The notes below the pieces were generated by a model that was not told the DNA's origin, made no database searches, and saw only the letters and a list, made by a program, of their open reading frames with translations. DNA of 64,000 bases from Pectobacterium sp. A5351 (GTDB lineage Bacteria; Pseudomonadota; Gammaproteobacteria; Enterobacterales; Enterobacteriaceae). The stretch is taken from positions 1,860,001 through 1,924,000 of the forward strand of contig NZ_CP116477.1 of assembly GCF_028335745.1 (NCBI RefSeq). Direction: 5' to 3'. Below, one piece after another: positions 52,914 to 62,943 of this stretch. Position 1 is the stretch's first letter. Every line of letters begins with the position of its first letter. Position numbers and translations under genes: made by a program.

Positions 52914-53003
52914 ATGGATACCGATCTGAAGATGTCTTTGCTGACAACGCTTGGCGCATTGGCGATGATCATTGTGTTCAGTTTTGTTGCGGTGCTGAAC
53001 TAA
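52914..53003 (+). CDS. ynhF: Small membrane protein YnhF
   Basis: This 29-residue frame (MDTDLKMSLLTTLGALAMII then VFSFVAVLN) has one membrane helix and the same length and start pattern as E. coli YnhF (MSTDLKFSL). The strong site AAGGAGTGATTT precedes the ATG. YnhF is a retained-formyl, stress-associated small membrane protein near purR in E. coli. Function unknown. Confidence 0.8.
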   Translation: MDTDLKMSLLTTLGALAMIIVFSFVAVLN

Positions 53004-53077
53004 CCGAACGATGTCTCTGTGTGGTTTTCGGTATTCAGACACGTTTATATTGCATAAAACGTGTCTGAATCTGTTTC

Positions 53078-53929
53078 TCAACGAATGGTCTGCGGTGTTA
53101 CCACGCGACGCGCGCCAACGTAGTGCTCCTGCCAATAATCTTCATTCAGCTTGCTGATACGAATATCTGAACCGGTACGAGGCGACTGGATAAATTTTCC
53201 TTCTCCCAGATAAACCCCGACGTGATCGGCTGCGCCGCGATTATTGATGCGGAAGAAGACCAGATCGCCACTTTCTAGTTCGCTCTTTTTAATCGGAGCG
53301 GCATCACGCAGGTGATACATTTCGTTAGCCGTGCGTGGAATCTGGATCTTAACGACATCTTTGTACGCGTAATAGACCAGTCCGCTACAGTCGAATCCGG
53401 TAAAGGGGGATGAGCCGCCCCAGTGGTAAGGCTTGCCTATCTGGCTCATCAACTTATTCATTGCTGTCGTTTTGGCATGCTGATAACGCTTTTTATGCGC
53501 CGCGCTCAGCGCCATGCCTTTTTCAGTAGGGGCCGGATTTTTCTCCGTTTTTCCCTTGATCGCCGTTTTCTTCAGCCCGCTTTTGACTCTGGCCTGTGCG
53601 GTTGTCTGTTTCTCTTCTTCAGGCTTTAGCTTTTTGAGATTTTTTTTCACTAGCGCGGGTGTGCTGCTTTGCGTCCGTGACGGCTTTTTTTCTGTCGGTT
53701 TGTTCGCGCTGCGGGGTTTGGTTTTCGTGTTAGCTACGCTGGGTTCTGGTTTTTTGCTTTTGATCGGTGTCGGTGATTTCGCATTACCTTTTGTTTGACG
53801 GCTTTTCTTATTGGTTTCTTCAACAGTGTTTTTCTTTGGCGCAGAATGCGGAGTATGCGGCGCAGCCTGAACGACGTTCAGGGACAGATTGCTGAAAAAT
53901 AATATAAAAAGAGTAATAAATAAGCGCAT
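53078..53929 (-). CDS. mepH: Murein DD-endopeptidase MepH (YdhO, NlpC/P60)
   Basis: This 283-residue periplasmic enzyme cleaves D-Ala-mDAP cross-links in peptidoglycan. A signal peptide ends VVQA (about residue 21). A Lys/Pro/Ser/Thr-rich linker (about 25-140) may tether it to the wall. The NlpC/P60 domain (about 145-280) has catalytic Cys181 (GFDCSGL), His236 (ADHVGVY) and a polar third residue region (FIQSPRTG). The linker is longer and more basic than in E. coli (271 residues). Confidence 0.93.
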   Translation of the reverse strand: MRLFITLFILFFSNLSLNVVQAAPHTPHSAPKKNTVEETNKKSRQTKGNAKSPTPIKSKKPEPSVANTKTKPRSANKPTEKKPSRTQSSTPALVKKNLKKLKPEEEKQTTAQARVKSGLKKTAIKGKTEKNPAPTEKGMALSAAHKKRYQHAKTTAMNKLMSQIGKPYHWGGSSPFTGFDCSGLVYYAYKDVVKIQIPRTANEMYHLRDAAPIKKSELESGDLVFFRINNRGAADHVGVYLGEGKFIQSPRTGSDIRISKLNEDYWQEHYVGARRVVTPQTIR

Positions 53930-54270
53930 AATAAAAGTGACCGAACATAATCCTTAACTCGCTCAATCCGCACAGTATTCCTGAAAACGGCGTCATAAAA
54001 AAGTGGGCATGACCGCTTTATTCATACAGAATAGTGAAAAAACGTTAATAGTTGTTTTTTCGATTGATTTATCAACGCTTTCTGGCGTCGATTTCATCAA
54101 TGGCGAATAACTTGCCGGGAAAATACCCCTACAAAAAATGGCGTTTTTTTGTGGCTGGTGGCATCGGTACAATATCACTGAGTCAATGTCGCTGTCGTAG
54201 TATCTCTGACGGCGGCTCATGGCTAGCGTTTTGGACGTTAGCCATCCTATAGGTTTAAGGAAGCAAGAAG
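53930..54270. other. mepH / grxD divergent spacer (341 bp)
   Basis: No gene is seen. A short inverted repeat GGCTAGCG / CGTTAGCC-like lies just ahead of grxD (about 54220-54246) within its leader. sodB, the E. coli neighbour of grxD, is absent. Confidence 0.4.
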
Positions 54271-54621
54271 ATGACGACACCGACAATTGAAAAAATTCAG
54301 CGCCAAATTGCTGAAAACCCGATTCTGCTGTACATGAAAGGCTCCCCGAAATTGCCAAGTTGCGGTTTTTCCGCACAAACGGTTCAGGCGTTGTCTGCAT
54401 GTGGCGAGCGTTTTGCGTATGTTGATATTTTACAGAACCCGGATATCCGCGCTGAGCTGCCGAAATACGCGAACTGGCCGACGTTCCCACAACTGTGGGT
54501 TGATGGCGAGCTGATTGGTGGTTGTGATATCGTGGTTGAAATGTTCCAGCGTGGTGAATTGCAACCGCTGATCAAAGAAACGGCCGACAAATACAACGCG
54601 CAGCAGGCCGATCAAGAGTAA
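54271..54621 (+). CDS. grxD: Monothiol glutaredoxin GrxD (Grx4)
   Basis: This 116-residue thioredoxin-fold protein has the monothiol site CGFS (Cys31), and WPTFPQLW and GGCDIV, which bind glutathione. Grx4 proteins carry a [2Fe-2S] cluster at the dimer interface, often with BolA, and serve in iron-sulfur trafficking. It is full length, with an AAGGAAGCAAGAAG ribosome site. Confidence 0.96.
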   Translation: MTTPTIEKIQRQIAENPILLYMKGSPKLPSCGFSAQTVQALSACGERFAYVDILQNPDIRAELPKYANWPTFPQLWVDGELIGGCDIVVEMFQRGELQPLIKETADKYNAQQADQE

Positions 54622-54684
54622 TGCGTTCTTTTGACGTAATGACGATGTCACCTGTTGTTACGATGCGAGCGTAAATTCTTCCAG

Positions 54685-54711
54685 CGGGTGCCTTATGGCA
54701 CCCGTTTCTTG
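54685..54711 (+). terminator. Intrinsic terminator of grxD
   Basis: CGGGTGCC / GGCACCCG stem with TTAT loop and TTTCTT tail. Confidence 0.85.
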
Positions 54712-54731
54712 TCTCAATTTTTCCGTTCTTC

Positions 54732-55403
54732 TTAATGTTCGGCTGACACGTCTTCCTGCGAATTTTCTTCCAGCGCAATCGGCCATCCGCCCAAACGCTT
54801 CCAGCGGTTAACCAGCTCACAGAATAGAAGTGCCGTTTGGTTGGTGTCATACAGTGCGGAGTGTGCCTGGCTGGAGTCAAATGCAATACCCGCAGTAATA
54901 CAGGCTTTAGCAAGGACGGTTTGGCCTAACACCAGTCCGCTGAGTGCCGCAGTATCGAAGGTAGCGAAAGGGTGGAATGGGTTGCGTTTCAGGCTACAGC
55001 GTTCCGCTGCTGCCATCATGAAACTGTGATCGAATGTGGCATTATGCGCAACGATAATGGCACGGTTGCAGTTTTGCTCCTTGATCCCTTTGCGCACGAC
55101 TTTGAAAATTTCATGCAACGCATCATATTCACTCACGGCACCGCGTAGCGGATTGGTGGGGTCAATGCCGTTAAACGCCAGCGCGGCGGGTTCCAGGATC
55201 GCACCTTCGAATGGTTCAATATGAAAATGTAGTGTTTCATCTGGCTGCAACCAACCGTCTTGATCCATTTTTAATGTTACCGCCGCAACTTCCAGCAAGG
55301 CATCAGTTTTCGCATTAAATCCGGCGGTTTCGACGTCAATCACAACCGGGTAAAACCCACGAAAACGACCGCTCAGGGCGTTCAGATCACTTTTATCAGC
55401 CAT
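54732..55403 (-). CDS. rnt: Ribonuclease T
   Basis: This 223-residue DEDDh 3'-5' exonuclease trims tRNA and other stable RNA 3' ends. The catalytic residues are Asp23 and Glu25 (VIDVETAG), Asp125 (NATFDHSF), His181 and Asp186 (AHSALYDT). The frame continues to 55424, but ATG 55403 gives the family start. The C-terminal acidic tail is longer than in E. coli (215). It is convergent with grxD. Confidence 0.95.
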   Translation of the reverse strand: MADKSDLNALSGRFRGFYPVVIDVETAGFNAKTDALLEVAAVTLKMDQDGWLQPDETLHFHIEPFEGAILEPAALAFNGIDPTNPLRGAVSEYDALHEIFKVVRKGIKEQNCNRAIIVAHNATFDHSFMMAAAERCSLKRNPFHPFATFDTAALSGLVLGQTVLAKACITAGIAFDSSQAHSALYDTNQTALLFCELVNRWKRLGGWPIALEENSQEDVSAEH

Positions 55404-55510
55404 TTGTCTCTTAATTGTTAGCAAAACGCAGCGCGTATTATGGCAAATTTTGGCTGGGGATGCAGCATGTCCGTTGTCTTACAAAGGCGGAGGTAGTAGA
55501 AGAGGAGAGA

Positions 55511-55533
55511 ACAGGTGCTGATACAGCACCTGT
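55511..55533 (-). terminator. Hairpin terminator of gloA
   Basis: ACAGGTGCTG / CAGCACCTGT stem with a three-base loop lies 14 bases after the gloA stop. The minus-strand tail TTCTCTCC is only a weak T-tract. Confidence 0.55.
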
Positions 55534-55546
55534 AGAATGTAGGATA

Positions 55547-55954
55547 TTAGTGGCCAATGCCGTTACCCGCGTGGGCGTTTTCGATCAATTCGATTTTATA
55601 GCCGTCAGGATCGTCAATGAACGCGATGACGGTTGTGCCGCCTTTGACCGGGCCAGCTTCACGCGTGACATTGCCACCTGCTTTGCGGATACGTTCACAA
55701 GTTGCGGCAACATCGTTAACGCCCAACGCGATATGACCATAGGCATTGCCCAGATCATAGCTGTCGACGCCCCAGTTGTAGGTCAGTTCGATAACCGCAC
55801 CTTCGCTCTCTTCGGTATAACCAACGAAAGCCAGCGTGTATTTGTATTCGGTATTCTCACTGGTACGCAGTACGCGCATGCCCAGAACCTGAGTATAAAA
55901 ATCGATAGAACGTTGTAAATCGCCAACACGCAGCATGGTGTGAAGTAAACGCAT
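55547..55954 (-). CDS. gloA: Lactoylglutathione lyase (glyoxalase I) GloA
   Basis: This 135-residue metalloenzyme (Ni/Co type) isomerises the methylglyoxal-glutathione hemithioacetal. All four metal ligands match E. coli: His5, Glu56, His74, Glu122. The frame continues upstream to 56104, but ATG 55954 gives the family start [13 protein letters not shown]. It protects from methylglyoxal with the downstream GloB. Confidence 0.96.
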   Translation of the reverse strand: MRLLHTMLRVGDLQRSIDFYTQVLGMRVLRTSENTEYKYTLAFVGYTEESEGAVIELTYNWGVDSYDLGNAYGHIALGVNDVAATCERIRKAGGNVTREAGPVKGGTTVIAFIDDPDGYKIELIENAHAGNGIGH

Positions 55955-56233
55955 AGTGTCCTCATTAAAAGTACAACAAAAGGGAAGTATAGCGCCGTGA
56001 CGCTGTCGAGTCCAAACTGTTAGGATTATGCTAAAAATGCGGCACGATGGTGGGGTTTGTGTTAAAACGTACTGTAAATAGCGCGTTGGGTCACTTTGAG
56101 ACATGCCTGATGTTTAAAAAAAATCGTCAGTTATTACAACGGTTATCTAATTATTTTCATTGTGGCTGTCCGTTTGGGCTTGCCAGCGGTAAAGAACAGG
56201 GCTTCAATAAATAGAGTTGTAGCAGGAGGTGTT

Positions 56234-56473
56234 GTGCCAGAGCAACTTGAACTCTTTGTTGTCCCTAATCCATGCCGTGGTATTTGTCAGGCGGATGACT
56301 GCGGGTATTGTCACGGTTGCTTTCGCAGCCGTAATGAGCGCTTTAATTGGGGCCAAATGAGTGATGCGCAGAAACAGGATGTGCTGCGTTTGTGTCGACA
56401 GAGAATGAAACGCTCACAGCGTTCAGAGAAAACCGATACGCCAGCAGAGTCTCGTCAGCCATCGTTGTTTTAA
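56234..56473 (+). CDS. ydhL: DUF1289 protein YdhL
   Basis: This 79-residue protein has a GTG start directly behind GCAGGAGGTGTT, matching E. coli YdhL in length. The four-cysteine signature CRGICQADDCGYCHGC suggests a small metal-binding site, followed by the FNWGQMSD segment. The C-terminus is QPSLF as in E. coli. Function unknown. Confidence 0.88.
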   Translation: MPEQLELFVVPNPCRGICQADDCGYCHGCFRSRNERFNWGQMSDAQKQDVLRLCRQRMKRSQRSEKTDTPAESRQPSLF

Positions 56474-56699
56474 GGCAGCTTGCCTTAGATGATCTATTTA
56501 CGTGCAATTTTTTTAAGCAACGCAGGAGCGTTTGATTGAATAAAATAAGCCTGAGATCATTTTTAAAAGATTTTTATTTGATAGAATCCATTTCACGATG
56601 GTTCTATTTTTACAACAATAAAGACGTTTCTTATTTTATAAATCAGAGTTGATTGCAATCCAGGGATATAACTTAGCGTGATAACAATAAGGAGAGGTG

Positions 56700-57137
56700 A
56701 TGGAATTGCCATTAGGATCTGATTTAGCCCGTCTGGTGCGCGTATGGCGTGCGCTAGTTGATCATCGGTTAAAACCACTTGAACTGACCCAGACGCACTG
56801 GGTTACGCTGCATAACATATACCATTTACCCCCTGGCCAATCGCAGATTCAACTGGCCAAAGCGATAGGCATTGAGCAACCCTCATTAGTCAGAACACTG
56901 GATCAGCTTGAGGAGAAAGGATTAATCACTCGCCACGTTTGTGCGCACGATCGTCGGGCAAAGCGTATTATGCTGACCGAATCAGCAGAGCCGATCATAC
57001 AGGCAGTCAATGGCGTAATTAGCCATACACGTAATGAAGTATTATTTGGAATTACGCCGGAGCAGGTCGATGAATTAGCGCTGTTGGTTGCGCGCCTTGA
57101 GAAAAATATATTGGCATTACATGAAAATCAAGCGTAG
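56700..57137 (+). CDS. slyA: MarR-family regulator SlyA (Hor/Rap)
   Basis: This 145-residue dimeric winged-helix regulator is very close to Sly[34 protein letters not shown] and [21 protein letters not shown] include the recognition helix. It counter-silences H-NS-bound genes and acts with PhoP in Salmonella; in soft-rot Erwinia the orthologue (hor/rap) controls exoenzymes and antibiotics. A GTG at 56697 immediately before the ATG is a less likely start. The ribosome site GGAGAGGTG is close. Confidence 0.95.
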   Translation: MELPLGSDLARLVRVWRALVDHRLKPLELTQTHWVTLHNIYHLPPGQSQIQLAKAIGIEQPSLVRTLDQLEEKGLITRHVCAHDRRAKRIMLTESAEPIIQAVNGVISHTRNEVLFGITPEQVDELALLVARLEKNILALHENQA

Positions 57138-57229
57138 CTAAATTTGGGTTACGCAGAGGGAGAATTAAATCCCGGTAATATTGCCGATATCTGTTATTGG
57201 TCATTCATTCTGGGAGTTGATTATTCGTT

Positions 57230-57262
57230 GTGACGATCGCCGCAGTTGGCGGCGATCGTCAC
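57230..57262. terminator. 14-bp perfect hairpin between slyA and slyB
   Basis: GTGACGATCGCCGC and its exact complement with loop AGTTG lie between two convergent genes. There is no T-tract, so it may block transcription both ways or stabilise 3' ends. Confidence 0.5.
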
Positions 57263-57268
57263 ACAGCA

Positions 57269-57736
57269 TTATCGTGGAGAAACGGTGATACTGCGGCCAT
57301 TGCTGGCCATAGCAACACGTTGACCCGCGCTGAATTTCGTATCGCCTTGTTTCTGTACCACCATAATGGTACTGCCGTCATCACGGCGAATTTCCAGTTC
57401 TACGCCCTGTGTACGGTTCAGTGCACTTGTTGCGCTTTGACCCGCTACTCCGCCTGCTACTGCACCGGCTGCTGTCGCCAGACTACGACCAGTACCGCCG
57501 CCGACCGTGTTGCCCAGGAAACCACCCAGTACGGCACCGCCCAGCGCACCGATCACGTTAGAATCTTCCCCCGCCTGAATCTGAACCGGGCGCGTAGAAA
57601 CAATCGTACCGTAGGTCACGGTCTGCACCTGTTTAGCTTCGGATGCACTGTAAACATCACCTGAAAGCGTACTGGTATTAGCACAACCAACCAGCGTGAT
57701 ACCGGCAAGGGTAACCACAAGTAAACGCTTCATCAT
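57269..57736 (-). CDS. slyB: Outer membrane lipoprotein SlyB
   Basis: This 155-residue lipoprotein has lipobox LVGC (Cys18) after a short signal. The glycine-rich segment (GALGGAVLGGFLGNTVGGGTG to GGVAGQSA) resembles glycine-zipper domains. The C-terminal beta domain (EIRRDDGSTIMVVQKQGD) is conserved. SlyB is a PhoP-induced envelope protein that stabilises outer-membrane proteins. A second ATG follows at 57733. Confidence 0.94.
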   Translation of the reverse strand: MMKRLLVVTLAGITLVGCANTSTLSGDVYSASEAKQVQTVTYGTIVSTRPVQIQAGEDSNVIGALGGAVLGGFLGNTVGGGTGRSLATAAGAVAGGVAGQSATSALNRTQGVELEIRRDDGSTIMVVQKQGDTKFSAGQRVAMASNGRSITVSPR

Positions 57737-58084
57737 AATACAAACTCCTTAATAGCGAATATGTCGGGCTGGCTCAGCCGCGGCCGACGCAGTGTTATAC
57801 CAATAAATTATGGTCTGGCTCAGTGTAGCATGCCACTCTTTTTACTCTTTTTTTCAGAATATAATAGTGCGCTTAAATTGCGTATAAACAGAGGAGTAAA
57901 TAGCACGAGAAGTGGCTTTTTTTGTAGCAAATATTATCAAAAACCTTCATTTGGTTAAAACCTGGTCCGTGTGGCAAAAACGCAAAAAATTTAATAATTC
58001 AGCGTGTTAACGTGCTACTTTTATTCTCGACATAACGGTTATTAGCGGTGTTCTCTTTTTATCCCATAGGACAAAGGCTACATA
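57737..58084. other. slyB / anmK divergent promoter region (348 bp)
   Basis: It contains AT-rich promoter-like DNA. A near PhoP box on the plus strand (TAAACA, 6 bases, TAAATA at 57885-57902) has the wrong spacing. Confidence 0.35.
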
Positions 58085-59197
58085 ATGAGATCAGGCAGAT
58101 ATATTGGCGTAATGTCCGGCACCAGCCTGGATGGTGTGGATGTTGTGCTCGCCGCGATTGACGAACATACGGTTGCTCAGCAGGCCAGCTACTGCCACCC
58201 GATACCGCAGGACATCAAAATGGCCATCCTGGGGATGTGCCAGGGGCAGGCGGTAACGCTGTCGGCGCTGGGAAAGTTGGATACGCGTCTGGGTATCTTG
58301 TTTGCCGACGCTGTACTGGCGCTGCTTAAAGAGACGGAATTGGGGGCTCAGGATATTACGGCGATTGGTTGCCACGGGCAGACGGTCTGGCATGAGCCCA
58401 CAGGCGACGCGCCCTGCACGTTGCAGATCGGCGATAATAATCGCATAGCCGCATTGACGGGCATTACGACCGTAGGGGATTTTCGCCGCCGTGATGTGGC
58501 TTATGGCGGGCAAGGCGCACCGCTGGTGCCATCGTTCCATCATGCGTTGCTGTTACATCCTGTCGAACGGCGTATCGTGCTCAATGTTGGGGGTATCGCC
58601 AACCTGTCGCTGTTGGTACCGGGGGCGCCCGTACGCGGTTACGATACGGGGCCTGGAAATATGTTGCTGGATGCCTGGATATGGCGGCACTGCGCACAAC
58701 CGTACGATAAAGATGCTGTGTGGGCGATGAGCGGGCAGGCTAACCCGCTATTGCTTCGTCGGATGTTGACCGATCCTTATTTTGCGTTACGGGCGCCCAA
58801 AAGCACCGGACGTGAGTATTTCAACCTGAGCTGGTTGGAAAGAATGCTGGCTGGGCTGCCGCCGATGGCACCGCAGGATGTTCAGGCAACGCTGGCTGAA
58901 TTAACCGCGATGAGCATCGCCGAACAGGTGCTGCTGGTTGGTGGATGCGAGCGTTTACTGGTTTGTGGCGGTGGGGCGCGTAATCCACTCATCATGGCGC
59001 GTCTCTCGGCGCTGCTGCCGGGCATTGAAGTCAGCACGACGGATGAATGTGGCGTGAGCGGTGATGATATGGAAGCGTTGGCATTTGCCTGGTTGGCATC
59101 ACGCACGCTGTCGGGACTGCCGGGCAATCTGCCGTCCGTAACGGGAGCAAGTCAGGAAACCGTGTTAGGCGCGATTTATCCGGCCAACGCGGATTAA
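58085..59197 (+). CDS. anmK: Anhydro-N-acetylmuramic acid kinase AnmK
   Basis: This 370-residue ASKHA-fold kinase turns 1,6-anhydro-MurNAc from wall recycling into MurNAc-6-phosphate. Motifs: phosphate-1 [14 protein letters not shown] near the N-terminus, [31 protein letters not shown] with the catalytic Asp region, and CGGGARNP. E. coli has 369 residues. It is divergent from slyB and upstream of mliC, as in E. coli. Confidence 0.96.
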   Translation: MRSGRYIGVMSGTSLDGVDVVLAAIDEHTVAQQASYCHPIPQDIKMAILGMCQGQAVTLSALGKLDTRLGILFADAVLALLKETELGAQDITAIGCHGQTVWHEPTGDAPCTLQIGDNNRIAALTGITTVGDFRRRDVAYGGQGAPLVPSFHHALLLHPVERRIVLNVGGIANLSLLVPGAPVRGYDTGPGNMLLDAWIWRHCAQPYDKDAVWAMSGQANPLLLRRMLTDPYFALRAPKSTGREYFNLSWLERMLAGLPPMAPQDVQATLAELTAMSIAEQVLLVGGCERLLVCGGGARNPLIMARLSALLPGIEVSTTDECGVSGDDMEALAFAWLASRTLSGLPGNLPSVTGASQETVLGAIYPANAD

Positions 59198-59294
59198 TCA
59201 GATTTTGCCGAGAGGTTCAGGTTTATCCTCTTGTTAAACTTCAAAGAGCGGCAGCGTCAGTTGCCGCCATTGACAAGAATGACAGGAGAAAAGA

Positions 59295-59612
59295 ATGAAA
59301 CGATTGCTGACGGGGACAGCGCTGATTCTGCTGAGCGGATGCAGCTATTTTGGCCATAAACAAACGGTGGAAACGCTGCATTATCAATGCGGCACGATGC
59401 CGCTGACGGTGACGCTACAGCAGGGCGGCGAAGCGCCTTCGCAGGTGAGTTTCCTGTTGGACGGCGAACGTCTGACTCTCCCTCAGGTGGTATCCGCTTC
59501 TGGCGTTCGATACAGCAATGACACCTACACATTCTGGAGCAAAGGCGATCGCGCATTTATCCAACGTGGTGAACGGGTTATCGTAGACGACTGCGTGTTG
59601 GCACCGCTGTAA
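59295..59612 (+). CDS. mliC: Membrane-bound lysozyme inhibitor MliC
   Basis: This 105-residue lipoprotein has lipobox LSGC (Cys16), then a small MliC domain with a Cys pair (YQCGTMPL and VDDCVL) and the SASGVRYSNDTYTFWSKGD segment that contains the lysozyme-binding Ser and Lys. It protects peptidoglycan from c-type lysozyme. A GGAGAAAAG ribosome site is close. It lies between anmK and pdxH as in E. coli. Confidence 0.93.
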   Translation: MKRLLTGTALILLSGCSYFGHKQTVETLHYQCGTMPLTVTLQQGGEAPSQVSFLLDGERLTLPQVVSASGVRYSNDTYTFWSKGDRAFIQRGERVIVDDCVLAPL

Positions 59613-59718
59613 CTGTATCGCCCGTTCGCGGTGCGACTGCTGATTGCGATTTTTCGGGTACGGGAGCAAAATGGGATTTTCGCCCGCTTCTGGCCCGACA
59701 TTGCGACAGCAGGACATT

Positions 59719-60399
59719 ATGACTCAGGAACGTTTCCGCTCTGATAGTACTCCTCTTCAACCCGCCGATATCGCCGACATCCGCCGTGAATACACGCGTG
59801 GCGGGCTTCGCCGTAGCGATCTTCCCGCTAACCCGCTGGATTTATTCGAACGCTGGCTGAAGCAGGCCTGCGACGCGAAGCTGGCCGATCCTACCGCAAT
59901 GTCCGTCGCGACCGTGGATGAGCATGGGCAGCCTTATCAGCGTATCGTTCTGCTGAAACACTATGATGAGAAAGGCATGGTGTTTTATACCAATATGGGC
60001 AGCCGCAAAGCTCATCATCTGGAAAACAATCCACGCATTAGCCTGTTGTTCCCTTGGCATATCCTGGAGCGACAGGTGATGGTGCTGGGGCGGGTGGAGA
60101 AACTCCCCACGCTTGACGTGCTGAAATATTTCCACAGCCGCCCGAAAGACAGCCAGATTGGCGCGTGGGTATCTAAGCAGTCCAGCCGGATTTCAGCGCG
60201 CGGCGTGCTGGAAAGCAAATTTTTGGAATTGAAGCAAAAATTCCAGAATGGCGAGGTGCCTTTACCGAGCTTCTGGGGGGGCTTCCGCGTCGTGATCGAT
60301 TCTGTGGAGTTTTGGCAGGGCGGTGAGCACCGCTTGCACGATCGATTTTTCTATCAGCGACAGGGAGAAGGCTGGCAGATTGATCGTTTAGCGCCTTAA
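59719..60399 (+). CDS. pdxH: Pyridoxamine/pyridoxine 5'-phosphate oxidase PdxH
   Basis: This 226-residue FMN enzyme makes pyridoxal phosphate. FMN and substrate residues appear in [52 protein letters not shown] and [12 protein letters not shown]. The frame extends to 59644, but ATG 59719 gives the normal start; the N-terminal arm is about eight residues longer than in E. coli. Together with pdxY it supplies vitamin B6. Confidence 0.96.
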   Translation: MTQERFRSDSTPLQPADIADIRREYTRGGLRRSDLPANPLDLFERWLKQACDAKLADPTAMSVATVDEHGQPYQRIVLLKHYDEKGMVFYTNMGSRKAHHLENNPRISLLFPWHILERQVMVLGRVEKLPTLDVLKYFHSRPKDSQIGAWVSKQSSRISARGVLESKFLELKQKFQNGEVPLPSFWGGFRVVIDSVEFWQGGEHRLHDRFFYQRQGEGWQIDRLAP

Positions 60400-60635
60400 T
60401 CGAGAAATATCCGTGTTAAACGCTGGCGCTCCTATCATCAGCACTTTATTCTATGAAGTTTCGCGTTGACTAGACATTGCGCAGCAATAGGGCGCTTATA
60501 GCGTGTTGCGTAAGGTAATGCGACAGCGAAATCATCATGCGGCAGCAGGCAGGTATGCTGCGCATTTCTCACGGCGTTGTGCGTATCCCAAAAAGGGAAC
60601 GTAACGGCCTGTTTTTTATAAAAATGGAGTTATCG

Positions 60636-61913
60636 ATGGCGAGTAGTAACCTGATTAAACAATTGCAAGAGCGGGGCTTGATTGCCCAGGTGACGGATGA
60701 GGGTGCGTTAGCAGAGCGGCTGGCGCAAGGGCCAATTGCACTGTATTGCGGCTTCGATCCCACCGCTGACAGCTTGCATTTGGGGCATCTGGTGCCGCTG
60801 CTCTGCCTGAAACGCTTTCAGTTGGCCGGGCACAAACCGGTGGCACTGGTAGGCGGCGCCACGGGGCTGATCGGTGACCCCAGCTTTAAAGCCACAGAGC
60901 GCAAGCTGAACACGGCTGACACCGTAGGGGAATGGGTAGAGAAAATCCGTCGTCAGGTGTCTCCATTCCTGGATTTCGACTGCGGCAAAAACAGCGCCAT
61001 TGCGGCCAATAACTACGATTGGTTCGGCAGTATGAACGTGCTGGATTTCCTGCGTGATATCGGCAAACATTTCTCCGTTAATCAGATGATTAACAAAGAA
61101 GCCGTTAAACAGCGCTTAAACCGTGATGACGTTGGTATTTCTTTCACCGAGTTTTCTTACAACCTGCTGCAGGGCTATGACTTTGCCTCGCTGAACAAAC
61201 AGCATGACGTTGAACTGCAAATCGGTGGTTCTGACCAGTGGGGCAACATCACCTCCGGTATTGATTTGACGCGCCGTATGAACCAAAAACAGGTTTACGG
61301 TTTGACTGTGCCGCTGATCACCAAATCTGATGGGACGAAATTCGGTAAAACGGAAGGCGGCGCGATCTGGCTTGATGCCAGCAAGACCAGCCCTTACAAA
61401 TTCTACCAGTTCTGGATCAACACGGCGGATGCCGATGTGTACCGCTTCCTGAAATTCTTCACGTTCATGAGTCTTGAAGACATCGATGCGCTGGAAGAAG
61501 AAGATAAAAATAGCGGTAAGGCTCCGCGCGCGCAGTACGTGTTGGCGGAAGAAGTGACCCGTATGGTGCATGGCGAAGCGGGTCTGGAAGCGGCTCGTCG
61601 TATTACACAAAGCCTGTTCTCTGGCGCATTGCAGGATATGACGCAGGACGATTTTGCCCAACTGGCTCAGGATGGTATGCCGATTATCGAACTGGAAAAC
61701 GGCGCTGATTTGCAACAGGCGTTGGTGAGTGCCGAGTTGGTACCGTCCCGCGGTCAGGCCCGTACGATGATCTCCTCGAATGCGGTAACGATTAATGGCG
61801 AAAAACAGGCCGATCCTGAATACACCTTTAATGCTTCCGATCGTCTGTTTGATCGTTACACTTTGCTGCGTCGTGGTAAAAAGCACTACTGCTTGATCTG
61901 CTGGAAAGCATAA
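60636..61913 (+). CDS. tyrS: Tyrosyl-tRNA synthetase
   Basis: This 425-residue class Ic synthetase has the HIGH-type HLGHL in [11 protein letters not shown], tyrosine-pocket residues in [10 protein letters not shown] and [16 protein letters not shown]-type KFGKTEGG and a C-terminal S4 RNA-binding domain (about 355-420; [20 protein letters not shown]). The frame reaches 60537, but ATG 60636 behind TGGAGTTATCG yields MASSNLIKQ as in E. coli. Confidence 0.97.
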   Translation: MASSNLIKQLQERGLIAQVTDEGALAERLAQGPIALYCGFDPTADSLHLGHLVPLLCLKRFQLAGHKPVALVGGATGLIGDPSFKATERKLNTADTVGEWVEKIRRQVSPFLDFDCGKNSAIAANNYDWFGSMNVLDFLRDIGKHFSVNQMINKEAVKQRLNRDDVGISFTEFSYNLLQGYDFASLNKQHDVELQIGGSDQWGNITSGIDLTRRMNQKQVYGLTVPLITKSDGTKFGKTEGGAIWLDASKTSPYKFYQFWINTADADVYRFLKFFTFMSLEDIDALEEEDKNSGKAPRAQYVLAEEVTRMVHGEAGLEAARRITQSLFSGALQDMTQDDFAQLAQDGMPIIELENGADLQQALVSAELVPSRGQARTMISSNAVTINGEKQADPEYTFNASDRLFDRYTLLRRGKKHYCLICWKA

Positions 61914-61924
61914 GCATTACCAAT

Positions 61925-61950
61925 AAGGGAGCGTTAGCTCCCTTTCTTCT
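61925..61950 (+). terminator. Intrinsic terminator of tyrS
   Basis: AAGGGAGC / GCTCCCTT stem with GTTA loop and TTCTTCTT tail, 12 bases after the stop. Confidence 0.85.
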
Positions 61951-61997
61951 TGTAAGTTGAGGCGCGCAGGCGCTGGCAAGGATTTGAGTTGTATCTA

Positions 61998-62858
61998 ATG
62001 AAAAATATACTTTCCATCCAATCCCATGTCGTTTTTGGTCATGCTGGTAACAGCGCGGCAGAGTTTCCAATGCGCCGTATGGGCGCAAACGTTTGGCCGT
62101 TGAATACGGTGCAATTCTCGAACCATACCCAATACGGCCACTGGACGGGGTGTGTAATGCCTGCGAGTCACCTGACCGAAGTGGTGCAGGGGATTGCGAA
62201 TATAGACAAGCTGAAAACCTGTAATGCCGTGCTGAGTGGTTATATCGGTTCGGCGGAACAAGGGGAACATATCCTGGGGATTGTCCGTCAGGTAAAAGCC
62301 GCCAATCCTGATGCGCTATATTTCTGCGATCCGGTGATGGGGACGCCAGAGAAAGGCTGCATCGTCGCGCCCGGCGTATCTGGGTTTCACTGTCAGCAGT
62401 CGCTGCTTGCGGCCGATATTATTGCGCCGAATCTGCCTGAACTGGAACTGCTCGGTGGCCGCACTGTACATAACGTGGCGGAGGCCGTGGAAACCGCGCG
62501 CGCGCTGTGTGAAAAAGGGCCAAAAATTGTTCTGGTCAAACACCTTAGCCGAGCGGCTGCGCGTGAAGACAGCTTCGAAATGCTGCTGGTCACGCCGACG
62601 GATGCCTGGCATATCAGCCGTCCGTTGGTGGAATTTGAACGTCAGCCTGTCGGCGTGGGCGATTTAACCAGTGGCTTGCTACTGGTTAACTTGCTGAAGG
62701 GCGTGGCGTTGGATAAAGCGCTGGAGCACACCACGGCGGCTGTCTATGAAGTCATGCTGGTGACGAAAGAGATGAATGAATATGAGCTGCAACTGGTCGC
62801 TGCTCAGGATGGGATTGCTAATCCGCGTCATCATTTCCAGGCGATTCGCCTGTCGTAA
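61998..62858 (+). CDS. pdxY: Pyridoxal kinase PdxY
   Basis: This 286-residue ribokinase-fold kinase salvages pyridoxal. Key stretches: [27 protein letters not shown] with its catalytic metal-binding surroundings, [11 protein letters not shown], and the anion-hole [12 protein letters not shown]. Note that the GTGD of some relatives is replaced by GVGD, as in E. coli PdxY. ATG 61998 is used; TTG 61989 is the only alternative. Confidence 0.95.
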   Translation: MKNILSIQSHVVFGHAGNSAAEFPMRRMGANVWPLNTVQFSNHTQYGHWTGCVMPASHLTEVVQGIANIDKLKTCNAVLSGYIGSAEQGEHILGIVRQVKAANPDALYFCDPVMGTPEKGCIVAPGVSGFHCQQSLLAADIIAPNLPELELLGGRTVHNVAEAVETARALCEKGPKIVLVKHLSRAAAREDSFEMLLVTPTDAWHISRPLVEFERQPVGVGDLTSGLLLVNLLKGVALDKALEHTTAAVYEVMLVTKEMNEYELQLVAAQDGIANPRHHFQAIRLS

Positions 62859-62865
62859 AATGTAT

Positions 62866-62892
62866 AACGCCCCGTGTGTCGGGGCGTTATTG
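62866..62892. terminator. Terminator of pdxY
   Basis: AACGCCCCG / CGGGGCGTT stem with TGTGT loop, then ATTGC. It sits between convergent pdxY and gstA and may act both ways. Confidence 0.75.
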
Positions 62893-62904
62893 CATGCTAT
62901 TTTT

Positions 62905-62943
62905 CAACCTTTCAACCTTTCAACCTTTCAACCTTTCAACCTT
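62905..62943. repeat. 8-bp tandem repeat (CAACCTTT)4.9 across the gstA stop
   Basis: Nearly five copies of CAACCTTT. On the minus strand they read GGTTGAAA and encode the last residues of GstA (KVERLKG) and its TGA stop, then run on past it. Confidence 0.95.

Noticed and set aside
57885..57902. PhoP-box-like pair upstream of slyB
   Set aside because: The two half-sites are six bases apart rather than five and the second half is weak, so it is not called, although slyB is a known PhoP target in E. coli.
61116..61886. 256-residue open frame antisense to tyrS
   Set aside because: It lies wholly within a conserved essential gene and shows no recognisable domain.
62905..62943. CRISPR-like or short phase-variable repeat array
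   Set aside because: There are no spacers; it is a simple 8-bp tandem repeat with the stop codon in an early copy, so classic phase switching is unlikely.
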